NCBI GenBank assembly: GCA_031410915.1
Contig: JANNZY010000158.1
Span: 90,757 to 154,756 of the forward strand
DNA length: 64,000 nucleotides
Direction of reading: 5' to 3'
Source: WLMZ01 sp031410915
GTDB taxonomy: Bacteria > Actinomycetota > Acidimicrobiia > Acidimicrobiales > Ilumatobacteraceae
How positions within the stretch are numbered: position 1 is the stretch's first letter; each line of letters starts with the position of its first letter. Shown piece after piece: positions 17,454-25,454 of this stretch. The notes beneath the pieces are model-generated. The model had not been told where the DNA came from. It saw only the letters and a list, made by a program, of their open reading frames with translations, and ran no database searches. The translations under genes were made by a program, and so were the position numbers.

Positions 17454-17501
17454 GATGGCATCGTTGCATCGGCTCTCGACCGCAGCCAGTACCTGATCAC
17501 G

Positions 17502-17819
17502 ATGATCGCTTGCCTGGTGTTGACCCTGCCCCTGGAGTTCGCCTTCGGTGCCCGGGTGTGGCGTCGTCCGCGGCGACTGCTCGGGGCTCTCGTGGCTCCC
17601 GTGCTCGTGTTCGTCGCGTGGGATCTGTGGGCGTCGGCTCGCGGCACGTGGAGCTTCAACCCGAGGTACACGATCGGCGTGAGCCTGCCCGGTGGGATGG
17701 CCGTCGAGGAGATCCTGTTCTTCGTCACCGTCCCGATCTGCACCCTGTTGACGGTCGAGTCGGTGCGCAACATCCTGGCCGGCCGAGCGCCCGTGCAAGT
17801 GTGGATGGCGAGGCGCTGA
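17502..17819 (+). CDS. crtYc: lycopene cyclase subunit, CrtYc type
   Basis: 105 residues with three hydrophobic segments. The motif FNPRYTIGVSLPGGMAVEEILFFVTVPICTLLTVESV is the lycopene cyclase domain hallmark (F-P-x-x-x-G-V-x-L-x-x-x-P-x-E-E). Only two small subunits, CrtYc and CrtYd, together form the actinobacterial heterodimeric cyclase that closes the ionone rings of lycopene. The first ATG is at 17502, but the in-frame residues just upstream (DRSQYLIT) look like the genuine N-terminus, with no ATG, GTG or TTG to start them. The true start is therefore uncertain. Confidence 0.85.
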   Translation: MIACLVLTLPLEFAFGARVWRRPRRLLGALVAPVLVFVAWDLWASARGTWSFNPRYTIGVSLPGGMAVEEILFFVTVPICTLLTVESVRNILAGRAPVQVWMARR

Positions 17820-18172
17820 TGGCGATCTATCCAGCGCTCTCGGTCATTGCTGCCGTGGTGGTCATCGGGCTCGAGCTCGCCGTGTTCAGGTCTGGCATCT
17901 TGCGCAGCAAGGCCTACTGGATCTCGATGGTGATCGTGTTCGGGTTCATGGTCGCGGTCGACGGCTGGCTCACGAAACTGAGCGCGCCGATCGTCATCTA
18001 CGACGATGCCGAGACCAGTGGCATCCGGCCGATCTGGGACATCCTCGTCGAGGAGTACGTGTACGCATTCGCGCTCTTGACGTTCGTGATCCTCCTCTGG
18101 GATCGCAGCGCCGACACGTCAGAAGCCACACGCGACCGTGCCAACGATCTCCTCGAGGAGGTTGCGCCGTGA
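17819..18172 (+). CDS. crtYd: lycopene cyclase subunit, CrtYd type
   Basis: 117 residues from ATG 17819, overlapping the crtYc stop by 1 nt (TGATG). Three hydrophobic segments (YPALSVIAAVVVIGLELAVF, KAYWISMVIVFGFMVAVDGWL and EEYVYAFALLTFVILLWDR) and the conserved pattern PIVIYDDAETSGIRPIWDILVEEYVYAF correspond to the second half of lycopene cyclases, with the PVEE-like motif replaced by ILVEEY. It works with CrtYc in the membrane. Its stop overlaps the crtZ start (GTGA). Confidence 0.85.
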   Translation: MAIYPALSVIAAVVVIGLELAVFRSGILRSKAYWISMVIVFGFMVAVDGWLTKLSAPIVIYDDAETSGIRPIWDILVEEYVYAFALLTFVILLWDRSADTSEATRDRANDLLEEVAP

Positions 18173-18825
18173 AGGCCGTCGTGCTCGTGGTGGTGTCGTT
18201 CGTCGCGATGGAGGGCGTCAGCTACGGCGCGCATCGATGGGTCATGCATCGCTTCGGCATGGGTTGGCATCGCAGTCACCATCGCCCACCGGCGGGACGG
18301 TTCGAGGCCAACGATCTGTTCCCAGTCGTGTTCTCGTTCGTCGGCATCACCCTGTTCGCTCTCGGGACGTTCGGCCCGGCCATCGACGCGCTGTTCTGGA
18401 TCGGGGTCGGCGTCACGGCGTACGGCGTTGCCTACCTGGTCGTGCACGAACTGTTCATCCATCACCGCCTGCGCGTGCCGCAGCCGCGCTCGGCAACGGT
18501 GGCCCGGCTCCGCGACTCACACCGCATCCATCATCTCTTCGGCGGCGAGCCCTACGGCATGTTGATCCCGATCGTGCCGCGCGCATTGCGCGCCCGGGCC
18601 GAGGCGCATCCGGCGTGGGCTCGCACGGACCACCTCGATCGCCAACCAGCGTCAGCTGATCGGGCGGTGCACACCGTTGCGCCGGGGGGCGCGGCGGTCC
18701 AGCGCGCTGGCGATGCGAGCCCGGTTGAAGCGTTGGATCGCGATGAACGGCAGATTGATTCCGACGCCGTAGACCACCATGACCACCGCGACGGCGCGAG
18801 GGTTCCACAGCGCGAACGCTGGTGA
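18169..18825 (+). CDS. crtZ: beta-carotene hydroxylase, CrtZ type, with C-terminal read-through extension
   Basis: 218 residues from GTG 18169. The four histidine clusters of the fatty-acid-hydroxylase superfamily are all present: HRWVMH, HRSHH, HELFIHH and HRIHH (residues about 22-125). They bind a di-iron centre that hydroxylates the ionone ring at C3. CrtZ is normally about 160 residues and ends near ALRARAEAHP. Here no stop occurs, and about 55 low-complexity residues continue, read antisense to the 3' end of the convergent acyltransferase gene (overlap 18652-18825). The extension is probably non-functional. Confidence 0.85.
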   Translation: MKAVVLVVVSFVAMEGVSYGAHRWVMHRFGMGWHRSHHRPPAGRFEANDLFPVVFSFVGITLFALGTFGPAIDALFWIGVGVTAYGVAYLVVHELFIHHRLRVPQPRSATVARLRDSHRIHHLFGGEPYGMLIPIVPRALRARAEAHPAWARTDHLDRQPASADRAVHTVAPGGAAVQRAGDASPVEALDRDERQIDSDAVDHHDHRDGARVPQRERW

Positions 18826-19164
18826 CGCGGCGGCTGCGAGCCAGTGGCCGATCTCGGCGCGACGAGTCTCTGTCGCGAACGCTTCCAGCCCGTCGGGGGT
18901 GCGCGTCACCAGGCTGCGCTTCGACACGCCCCCGGCGAAGACCGCGCCCGCTTCCGGCAGCGAGTCCTTCCACCGACGGATCCGGACAACGTCGTAGACA
19001 CGCCCGCCACGCTCCCACGGCCGCAGCCGGGTGAGCCAGGAGTCGTGAGCCAGGCGGGCAGTGGGGATGCGATGTGCCGCGTAGCCCGTCGACGCGTGGA
19101 TCACGCCCCAGGCGAAGATGTCGACGATGAGCGTCGTCGGGTTCGACCACTCCACGAGACGCAT
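18652..19164 (-). CDS. crtO: carotenoid acyltransferase, staphyloxanthin CrtO type
   Basis: 170 residues from ATG 19164, 2 nt after the crtQ stop; a longer frame upstream lies inside crtQ. N- and C-terminal hydrophobic segments flank WERGGRVYDVVRIRRWKDSLPEAGAVFAGGVSKRSL, which matches the conserved R-x-Y-x-x-x-R-I-x-x-W-K-D-x-L-P-x-x core of glycosyl-4,4'-diaponeurosporenoate acyltransferase. That enzyme esterifies the sugar of a glycosylated carotenoid with a fatty acid. Pairing with a CrtQ-like glycosyltransferase strongly supports the call. CrtO here is the staphylococcal meaning, not the ketolase. Confidence 0.8.
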   Translation of the reverse strand: MRLVEWSNPTTLIVDIFAWGVIHASTGYAAHRIPTARLAHDSWLTRLRPWERGGRVYDVVRIRRWKDSLPEAGAVFAGGVSKRSLVTRTPDGLEAFATETRRAEIGHWLAAAASPAFALWNPRAVAVVMVVYGVGINLPFIAIQRFNRARIASALDRRAPRRNGVHRPIS

Positions 19165-19166
19165 GG

Positions 19167-20315
19167 TCAGCGTTCCCGTCCATTCGCCACAACGGTCGGC
19201 ACCGGCCGGCCCTTCCATTCGACCGGGGCGCGGCGGACCACTCGCCACCCGGACCGGGCGAACACGACCACGAACATCGCCAGCGGCACGGGGAACAGCG
19301 CAGAGGTGGTCCATCGGAACGTCCCCAGTCGGCGCAGCTGCCAGCCGAGGTGGATTGCCGCCAGGGCGTAGGCGACGAGCAACACTGCAGGCGGATCACC
19401 GTTGCCGGCCAGCCAGCCGACGGTGCCGTTGATCGCCGCAGTAGCCGCCGCGGCGAGCGACGCGATCCACATCACCGTCGCGATCACGGCAGCGAAGTCC
19501 GCGTGTCGCGCGCCGAGCGCGATGTTCTTCGTCCAACCGTCGACGAGCGAGCGGAATCCGTCCGGGTACATGCGAAAAGACATCGCTCGTCCGCCGAGCA
19601 GGCACGTCACCGGCAAGTCGTGACGGCGGTACTCGGTGGCCAGATCCAGATCCTCGATCACCGAATCGCGAACCACCCCGAAGCCGCCGACCGAGTCGAG
19701 ATCGATGCGCCCCGTCACAAGACACGGCCCAAACGCCGCGGCCCGATCCGCGCGCGCCGCCGAACGGTGCCGACGGAACTCGCCGGAACCCAACACGGCT
19801 GCGGCGTTGAACAGCGCTGACAGCTCCTCGTATCGGCGCCCCGTGCGGTGATGTGGTTGCACGGAGAGCAACCCGCCGCTGGACCCGCAAGCGGACGTGA
19901 TCGCGCCGAGCGCATGCGGCGCGAGCGAGACGTCGGCGTCGAGGAACACGAGCATGTCTGCGCGCGAGGCGTCGGTGCCGACCGCACACGCCCACGGCTT
20001 GCCGGCCCAACCTTCAGGCAGCGCTCCAGCGGCAACCACGCGGGCACCGCTCGCTCGCGCCACCACCGCTGTTTCGTCCGTCGATCCGTCGTCGACCACG
20101 ATCACCTCGTCGGGGCGCGCGTCGCTCGCGTCGATCGAGCGCAGCAGGGCGGGCAGGTTCGCCGCCTCGTTGCGCGCCGGCACGATCACCGTGAACGAAC
20201 GCACCACATGCCGCGTCGGCTGCGTCGCACGCGCCATGTCGTCGACTGTCACCGGACGCCAGCACGCGAACGAGGCGGCGACGACGCCGGCCACCACGAC
20301 GATGATCGTGACCAC
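19167..20315 (-). CDS. crtQ: carotenoid glycosyltransferase, CrtQ-like
   Basis: 382 residues from GTG 20315. An N-terminal membrane anchor (VTIIVVVAGVVAASFACW) is followed by a GT-A domain: FTVIVPARNEAANLPALLRSI, VVDDGSTDETA, GWAGKPWACAVG and the metal site FLDADVSLAP. There are three C-terminal hydrophobic helices (about 265-345). EDLDLATEYRRHDLPVTCLLGGRAMSFRMYPDGFRSLVDGWTKN matches the catalytic and product-binding loops of CrtQ. It would glucosylate a carboxyl or hydroxyl end of the carotenoid at the membrane. It sits 1 nt after crtB and 2 nt before crtO. Confidence 0.85.
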   Translation of the reverse strand: MVTIIVVVAGVVAASFACWRPVTVDDMARATQPTRHVVRSFTVIVPARNEAANLPALLRSIDASDARPDEVIVVDDGSTDETAVVARASGARVVAAGALPEGWAGKPWACAVGTDASRADMLVFLDADVSLAPHALGAITSACGSSGGLLSVQPHHRTGRRYEELSALFNAAAVLGSGEFRRHRSAARADRAAAFGPCLVTGRIDLDSVGGFGVVRDSVIEDLDLATEYRRHDLPVTCLLGGRAMSFRMYPDGFRSLVDGWTKNIALGARHADFAAVIATVMWIASLAAAATAAINGTVGWLAGNGDPPAVLLVAYALAAIHLGWQLRRLGTFRWTTSALFPVPLAMFVVVFARSGWRVVRRAPVEWKGRPVPTVVANGRER

Positions 20316-20316
20316 G

Positions 20317-21168
20317 TCAGCCTCGATGGATGGCCGTCAGCGCAGCAGTCGCGATCTTGCGATGCGTCGACACGCGAGCCCGGTGTGCGAACACGTCGTA
20401 GCCGGCGTCCTCGATGCGATCGAGGATCTGCGAGTACAGAGTTCGCGCCGCCTGCACACAACGCGCCGACGAGGGCGGCAGCATCGCAATGCCCAGATCA
20501 GCCGACGTGTACAGCTCGCGACATCGCGCGATCTCGAAGCGCATCAACTCGACCCAGGCGTCGTCGACGATCCGCCGATGCGGATCGGCCCCGAACCGAC
20601 GCAGGTCGGCCTGCGGGATGTAGACCCGGTCACGCTGCAGGTCCTCGCCGACATCACGCAGGAAGTTGGTCAGCTGGAATGCGAAGCCGAGGTCGCGGGC
20701 GTGTGACGTCGCCCTCGGCGAGATCGGCTCCAGGATCGGCAGCATCATCTCGCCGATGACGGCGGCGGAACCATCCATGTAGCCAAGCAGGTCGTTCCAG
20801 GTCTCGTAGGTGCCGATGGTCAGATCCATCTCCATCGAGCGCAGGAAGCGTTGGAACACCTCCGGGTCCAGGTCGAAGGCACGCACGGTGTGGATCACGG
20901 CGCGCAGCACCGGATCGTCGGAGTCGCCGTCGTCGAGACGTTCGAACAACTGCTCACCGAAGTGCTTCAACGCGAGAGCGCGATCCTCTACCGGCGCGTC
21001 GCCGAGGTCGTCGACGATGTCGTCCGCGTATCGACAGAACCCGTAGAGCGCCCAGACGTGATGGCGCTTGATCCGCGGCAGCAGGTACGTGGACCAGTAG
21101 TAGGTCGTGCCGTAGCGCTTGTTCAGCTCGCGGCAGTGCGCGTAGGAGTCGGCCAGCAACGCTGTCAC
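20317..21168 (-). CDS. crtB: phytoene synthase
   Basis: 283 residues from GTG 21168, overlapping the crtI stop (GTGA). The frame runs further upstream into crtI and that part was discarded. Two Asp-rich prenyl-diphosphate sites are visible: YGFCRYADDIVDD (about residues 43-55) and QLTNFLRDVGEDLQRDRVYIP (about 165-185). These are the squalene/phytoene synthase signatures for head-to-head condensation of two geranylgeranyl diphosphates. No crtE (GGPP synthase) is visible in the window, so its precursor must come from elsewhere in the genome. Confidence 0.93.
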   Translation of the reverse strand: MTALLADSYAHCRELNKRYGTTYYWSTYLLPRIKRHHVWALYGFCRYADDIVDDLGDAPVEDRALALKHFGEQLFERLDDGDSDDPVLRAVIHTVRAFDLDPEVFQRFLRSMEMDLTIGTYETWNDLLGYMDGSAAVIGEMMLPILEPISPRATSHARDLGFAFQLTNFLRDVGEDLQRDRVYIPQADLRRFGADPHRRIVDDAWVELMRFEIARCRELYTSADLGIAMLPPSSARCVQAARTLYSQILDRIEDAGYDVFAHRARVSTHRKIATAALTAIHRG

Positions 21169-22640
21169 GGTCGCCCCATCTCGTCCACCCGCTGCGCGGC
21201 GAGCTTGCCCGACACGAGCACCATCGGCACGCCGACGCCCGGCACCGTGCCACTGCCGGCGAACACCAGACCGGGCGCGGCCGCGTTCACGTTGCCCGGC
21301 CGGAACGGTCCGGTCTGGAAGAAGCGGTGCGATAGCGCGAATGGGGTGCCGCGCTCCATGCCCTGCGCCTCCCAGTCGAGCGGATCGACGAACTGCTCGA
21401 CCTCGGCGTCGACGGGGTAGCCGAGCGACTCGACCTGCGCCACGAGCCGGTCGCGCGCCGGGCCGCGCTCGGCGGTCCAATCGACGACGCCGTCCAGGTT
21501 CGGCGCCGGCTCCAGCACGTACAGCACGTGGCGGTCAGGCGGGGCCATCGATGGCTCGTCGACGGTGGGGATCGTCACGAGGATCGACGGATCAGCCATG
21601 CGCGTGCCGTCACGAAGCAGGGATCGGAACGCACCGTCCCAGTCGCGTCCGAAGTGGATGTTGTGGTGTGCAGCGCCCTCCGGCAGCTCACCGCGAACGC
21701 CCGCGTGCCACACCATCGCCGAGGGTGAATACGAGCCACGTCGAACCCGCCGTGGCGCAGGCACGCCGGCTGCGACCGTGCGGTACGCAACGGGAAGGTC
21801 GATCGTGCAGACCACCGCATCGGCCAGCATCGTCTCGCCGTCGGCGAGGCGCACGCCGCGAACTCGGCCGGTGGTCCCCTGTGCCATCAGGACGCGCTCG
21901 ACGCGTGTGTCATAACGGAACTTGACGCCCGCGCCGGACAGCGCGTCGGCCAGCGCCACGGGCAGGGCGTGCATGCCGCCGCGGGGCACGTACACACCGT
22001 TGACGGAGTCCATGTACGTGATCACGGCATACAGCGCGAGCGCCTGCTGCGGGGCGAGTCCGGCGTACATCGCCTGGAAGCTGAAGATGCGCACGAGCCG
22101 CTCGTCGTCGAAGAAGCGTTGCACCGCTGCCTCCAACTTGGCGAATCCACCGGCACGCACGAGTCGCAGCGCCGGTCCGATCGGGCGCAGCAGCGACAGT
22201 GGCGACTCGAAGTTGCGGTCGATGAAGTTCGGCATCTCCAGGTGGTACAGCTCGGTCAACCAGTCGCAGAAGCGGTGGAACGCTGTTGCCTGGCTCGGCC
22301 CGCAGACGTCACGGATCTCCTCCGCCATTGCGTCACGCCCGTGGCGAACGTGCAGCACGCTGCCGTCGGCGTAGCACGCGCGGTACATCGGATCGACGGG
22401 CATGATGTCGAGGTGGTCGGTCGCTCGCGCGCCGAACGCAGCGAAGCACTCGTCCACCAGGCTCGGCATCGTCAACACCGTCGGGCCGGTGTCGAACCGG
22501 TACCCACCGAGGTGCATCGTGCCGGCGCGACCACCGGGAACGGAGGCTGCCTCGATCACTTCGACTTCGTGGCCGCGCCCGCGCAGGTGCGCCGCGGCTG
22601 AGAGGCCGGACAACCCGGCACCAACAATGATCACATTCAT
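21165..22640 (-). CDS. crtI: phytoene desaturase
   Basis: 491 residues from ATG 22640. The FAD-binding N-terminus is MNVIIVGAGLSGLSAAAHLRGRGHEVEVIEAASVPGGRAG, and the C-terminus LVFAGSGTVPGVGVPMVLVSGKLAAQRV is the CrtI-family signature (G-x-G-x-x-P-G-x-G-x-P). It desaturates phytoene to lycopene. No good ribosome-binding site precedes the ATG (the sequence is AT-rich, CATTTACTG), so leaderless or weak initiation is likely. It is the first gene of the minus-strand crt arm and is divergent from an RsbW-like kinase gene. Confidence 0.93.
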   Translation of the reverse strand: MNVIIVGAGLSGLSAAAHLRGRGHEVEVIEAASVPGGRAGTMHLGGYRFDTGPTVLTMPSLVDECFAAFGARATDHLDIMPVDPMYRACYADGSVLHVRHGRDAMAEEIRDVCGPSQATAFHRFCDWLTELYHLEMPNFIDRNFESPLSLLRPIGPALRLVRAGGFAKLEAAVQRFFDDERLVRIFSFQAMYAGLAPQQALALYAVITYMDSVNGVYVPRGGMHALPVALADALSGAGVKFRYDTRVERVLMAQGTTGRVRGVRLADGETMLADAVVCTIDLPVAYRTVAAGVPAPRRVRRGSYSPSAMVWHAGVRGELPEGAAHHNIHFGRDWDGAFRSLLRDGTRMADPSILVTIPTVDEPSMAPPDRHVLYVLEPAPNLDGVVDWTAERGPARDRLVAQVESLGYPVDAEVEQFVDPLDWEAQGMERGTPFALSHRFFQTGPFRPGNVNAAAPGLVFAGSGTVPGVGVPMVLVSGKLAAQRVDEMGRP

Positions 22641-22713
22641 CAGTAAATGTTCGTACCCCAGTCTCGATCGGGATGAACACTTCTGCCCCGATCTCGCCGC
22701 AAACTTTCTGACG

Positions 22714-22765
22714 ACACCGACGTCGGGTGTGACTTCGGACCTGGCTTGTGCACGCATCGGCGTGC
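22714..22765. promoter_or_regulatory. palindromes in the crtI / RsbW-like intergenic region
   Basis: Two dyads lie in the 186-nt divergent gap: ACACCGACGTCGGGTGT at 22714-22730 (near-perfect, centred on GACGTC) and GCACGC-ATCG-GCGTGC at 22750-22765 (perfect). Either could be the operator that controls crtI or the divergent gene. There is no direct evidence of binding. Confidence 0.35.
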
Positions 22766-22826
22766 GCTCGTACCCTCCGGATGTCGTCTCGATCTCCACT
22801 CGGGATCGCCGGGTCAGAGAGGAACC

Positions 22827-23255
22827 ATGCGTTCGCCGGTCTTTCCGCCAGCACTGAACAGCGTTCGCCTGGCTCGCGAATTCGTCAGCGACGAGTTGAA
22901 CCGAGCTCGGGTTCGCAGCGACGCGGCTGTGATCTTGGTCGGCGAGCTGGCCGAGAATGCCATGCTGCACGCGCGGACCAGCTTCTCCGTCGAGGTGGAC
23001 ATCGACGTCGCATCCGGGCGAGTTCGCGTCGACGTCGTCGATGGTCGGGCAGCGGATACGGACCTGTCGGTCGGTCTGGCGTTCCCGGACCCGTCGGGTC
23101 CCGTCCCCCACGGGCTGGAGATGTTGCGCAAACTCGCCGCCGTGCGCGGCTGGAGCACATGCGGCGACGGCAAGTCCGTCTGGTTCGAGGTCCCCGGGAA
23201 CGTCGACCCGCGGCACGCCGCCTCCTCGCAACGGCCCCTTTCCTTCGCCCACTGA
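22827..23255 (+). CDS. RsbW-like anti-sigma factor / GHKL ATP-binding protein
   Basis: 142 residues from ATG 22827 with an AGAGAGGA ribosome-binding site; longer frames upstream lack similarity. The N-box AAVILVGELAENAMLHAR, the G1-like VDVVDGRAADTDL and the C-terminal GPVPHGLEMLRKLAAVRGWSTCGDGKSVWFEVPG are the pattern of serine-kinase anti-sigma factors (RsbW/HATPase_c_2). No partner anti-anti-sigma factor or sigma factor is adjacent. It is divergent from the carotenoid operon, which hints at stress or light control but does not prove it. Confidence 0.8.
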   Translation: MRSPVFPPALNSVRLAREFVSDELNRARVRSDAAVILVGELAENAMLHARTSFSVEVDIDVASGRVRVDVVDGRAADTDLSVGLAFPDPSGPVPHGLEMLRKLAAVRGWSTCGDGKSVWFEVPGNVDPRHAASSQRPLSFAH

Positions 23256-23293
23256 CGAAGCGATCGGCGACAGAGCCGTCGAGACTCGTCAGT
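23251..23293. terminator. bidirectional terminator-like stem between convergent genes
   Basis: ACTGACGA (23251-23258) pairs perfectly with TCGTCAGT (23286-23293). Inside the loop, CGGC-GACAGA-GCCG forms a second stem. Both gene stops lie in the arms. No T-run follows, so it may act as a bidirectional, rho-assisted or merely stabilising structure. Confidence 0.4.
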
Positions 23294-24161
23294 GCGCGGG
23301 TGAGCGGACGACCTGCTCGGCGAAAGCGCTCATGCGGTCGAGGCCACCGGGGCCGGCGAATGCGAACGCCGGCACCATCGCCCGCCCAACGCCCAGGGAT
23401 TCGAGTTGTTCACCACGCTGGACGGCACCGTCGCCCGGTGCGCCGAACATCGCGTTGATCTCGATGCTGTCCGGGTCGCGACCATGCTGTTCGGCCGTAG
23501 CGCGCAGCTCGCCGATCAACGCGCCGAGACGGGCAGGGTCGCCCTCGCCGGGGAAGTAGCCGTCGGCGATGCGGACCGCGCGGCGCAGCGCCGCTGGCGT
23601 GTCCCCGCCGACCAGGATCGGGATCGACGCCTGGACCGGCCGCGGGCTGCACGTGACCGGGGCGAAGTCGACGAACTCGCCGTGGAACTCTGCGTGCGGA
23701 CCGGCCCACAGTGCCCGCATCGCGGCGATGTACTCGTCGTTGCGCGCGCCGCGCCGATCCCACTCGACGCCGAGCGCGTCGAACTCCTCGCGCAACCAGC
23801 CGACGCCGATGCCGAGCTCGACACGGCCGTTGGAGAGCCGGTCGAGCGTGGCCACCTCCTTGGCGAGCACGAGCGGGTTGCGCTGCGGCACGATCAGGAT
23901 GCACGTGCCAAGGCGCAACGTCGGTGCCGCAGCAGCCGCGAACGCGAGCCAGATCAGCGGATCCGGGATCGGTGTGTCGGGCTCCGCGGGGATCTTGCCG
24001 TCCGCCGTGTACGGATAGGGCGAGTCGATCACGGTCGGCAGCACGACGTGCTCGCCGCCCCAGACCGACTCGAACCCAAGTTGCTCGGCGTGGCGGCACA
24101 GCTGCAGCGCTGTGTCACCGTCGATGGCGATGCTGCTGGCAAACGCGAGCCCGTACTTCAT
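23289..24161 (-). CDS. LLM-class F420-dependent oxidoreductase
   Basis: 290 residues from ATG 24161 (a GTG one codon earlier is equally possible); the start overlaps the SDR stop. The luciferase-like TIM barrel is recognisable from MKYGLAFASSIAIDGDTALQLCRHAEQLGFESVWGGEHVVLP, LRLGTCILIVPQRNPLVLAKEVATLDRLSNGRVELGIGVGWLREEFDALGV and RPVQASIPILVGGDTPAALRRAVRIADGYFPG. These strands are typical of actinobacterial probable-F420-dependent oxidoreductases (TIGR03619 type). It is co-transcribed with the SDR upstream. The substrate is unknown, probably an alcohol or ketone in the local catabolic pathway. Confidence 0.87.
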   Translation of the reverse strand: MKYGLAFASSIAIDGDTALQLCRHAEQLGFESVWGGEHVVLPTVIDSPYPYTADGKIPAEPDTPIPDPLIWLAFAAAAAPTLRLGTCILIVPQRNPLVLAKEVATLDRLSNGRVELGIGVGWLREEFDALGVEWDRRGARNDEYIAAMRALWAGPHAEFHGEFVDFAPVTCSPRPVQASIPILVGGDTPAALRRAVRIADGYFPGEGDPARLGALIGELRATAEQHGRDPDSIEINAMFGAPGDGAVQRGEQLESLGVGRAMVPAFAFAGPGGLDRMSAFAEQVVRSPAH

Positions 24162-24922
24162 CACATGCCTCCATCGATTGCGATGATCTGACCGGTGACC
24201 CAGCTCGATGCCGGCGACACGAGGTACAGGACTGCGGAGCCGATGTCCTCGGGCCTCCCGAGCCGCACCATCGGCAGCCGGAGTCGCTTCTCCAGATGCG
24301 CCAGATCGGAGTCGGTGAGCCGCAGCGCGGTCATCATGATTTCGGTCGGTACGGCACCGGGCATGACGCAGTTGACGCGGATGCGTGGCCCGAGCTCTCG
24401 GGCGAACGTCTGCGTCAGCGAGTTCACGGCAGCCTTGGCCGCGGCATAGTGACCGCTGCCCGGCGTCGTAGTCACCGCGGCTCGCGACGAGATGTTGACC
24501 ACACGGCCGCCGTCACGCATGTGCTTGGCGGCAAATTTGGTGCAGACCCACACAGCCGTCAGGTTGAGGCGCATCGTCGCGTCCCATTCGATCGGGTCCA
24601 GATCAACCAACGGGGCTTGCACGGGTGAACCACCGGCGTTGTTGACCCAGATGTCGAGGTGGCCGAACTCGTCGACGGCGGCTTGCGCCAGCGCTTCGAC
24701 GGCATCGTCGTCGGTGACGTCGGTAGGGACCGCGATCGCCCGACCGCCGCCGGCGCGGATCGCTGCGGCGACGCGCTGCACCTCGTCGGCGCGTCGCGCT
24801 GCGCACACCACCGCTGCCCCGGCATCGGACAACGAGATGGCGATGCCCTCACCGATGCCGCGCCCCGCACCGGTGACGACGGCGACTTCACCGGTCAGAT
24901 CGAAGCTGTTCACCACTGCCAC
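24161..24922 (-). CDS. SDR-family oxidoreductase
   Basis: 253 residues from GTG 24922. Classical SDR motifs are TGAGRGIG (cofactor loop), NNAGG, the Ser of NISSRA, and YAAAK (catalytic Tyr/Lys). The end, SSWVTGQIIAIDGGM, is the usual substrate-loop/C-terminal signature. It would oxidise or reduce a hydroxyl or keto group with NAD(P). It is divergent from the hydratase genes and overlaps the F420 oxidoreductase. Confidence 0.9.
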   Translation of the reverse strand: MAVVNSFDLTGEVAVVTGAGRGIGEGIAISLSDAGAAVVCAARRADEVQRVAAAIRAGGGRAIAVPTDVTDDDAVEALAQAAVDEFGHLDIWVNNAGGSPVQAPLVDLDPIEWDATMRLNLTAVWVCTKFAAKHMRDGGRVVNISSRAAVTTTPGSGHYAAAKAAVNSLTQTFARELGPRIRVNCVMPGAVPTEIMMTALRLTDSDLAHLEKRLRLPMVRLGRPEDIGSAVLYLVSPASSWVTGQIIAIDGGM

Positions 24923-24940
24923 ACCCCTTGACGAAAGAAT

Positions 24941-24953
24941 TTACGCGGGGTAA
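24941..24953. promoter_or_regulatory. short inverted repeat in SDR / hydratase divergent promoter
   Basis: TTAC-GCGGG-GTAA in the 40-nt gap between divergent genes, only 10 nt ahead of the hydratase ATG. A TTGACG lies 17 nt before TAACTA. With so little room the hydratase message may be leaderless. A weak operator candidate. Confidence 0.3.
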
Positions 24954-24962
24954 CTATTGCCC

Positions 24963-25454
24963 ATGACCGAGGAACAGGCCAAGCCGAGCGAACGTCGAGG
25001 CGCGCAGGCGGCTGACGGCATCTTCACCGAGGCCGAGTTGCAGGCTCTCGTCGGGCACCGATTCCCGGGCGGGTCGTATCGGGTGGGGCACTGGGAGAAC
25101 TGGCTGCTGACCGACTGCACGGGCGCACCGCCACCGGCCGACGATGTAGTGCATCCGATCGCGCTGTTCCACGTGCCGATCCAGGGCGCCGGCACCTCGA
25201 TCAGCGAGCTGTTCGCGCTGGGTCGCGCGAGCGGGGCCGGCTCGGTCGGTCTGCTCGGTTACGACTGGGAGTACTTCGCCCCACTCCGCGAAGGCATCGA
25301 ATACGCCATCGACGGGGGCATCGTCGAAGCCGAGCGGACCGTGACGGATCAGGGCGCGATCCATGACCGCGTGGCGTTCCAGATCGACCTGCACGACGGA
25401 GGCGACCACGTCGCACGAATCACCAACCGGTGGGTGTTCCGGAGGTCGACATGA
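24963..25454 (+). CDS. hot-dog fold MaoC-like (FAS1-type) dehydratase subunit
   Basis: 163 residues from ATG 24963. The pattern IFTEAELQALVGHRFPGGSYRVGHWENWLLTDCTG ... DDVVHPIALFHVPIQGAG ... DWEYFAPLREG ... RITNRWVFRRS resembles the non-catalytic N-terminal half of double hot-dog hydratases. Its stop overlaps the start of a MaoC domain protein that contains the catalytic Asp/His, so the two probably form one heteromeric enoyl-CoA hydratase, as in actinobacterial steroid and side-chain degradation enzymes. Confidence 0.7.
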   Translation: MTEEQAKPSERRGAQAADGIFTEAELQALVGHRFPGGSYRVGHWENWLLTDCTGAPPPADDVVHPIALFHVPIQGAGTSISELFALGRASGAGSVGLLGYDWEYFAPLREGIEYAIDGGIVEAERTVTDQGAIHDRVAFQIDLHDGGDHVARITNRWVFRRST

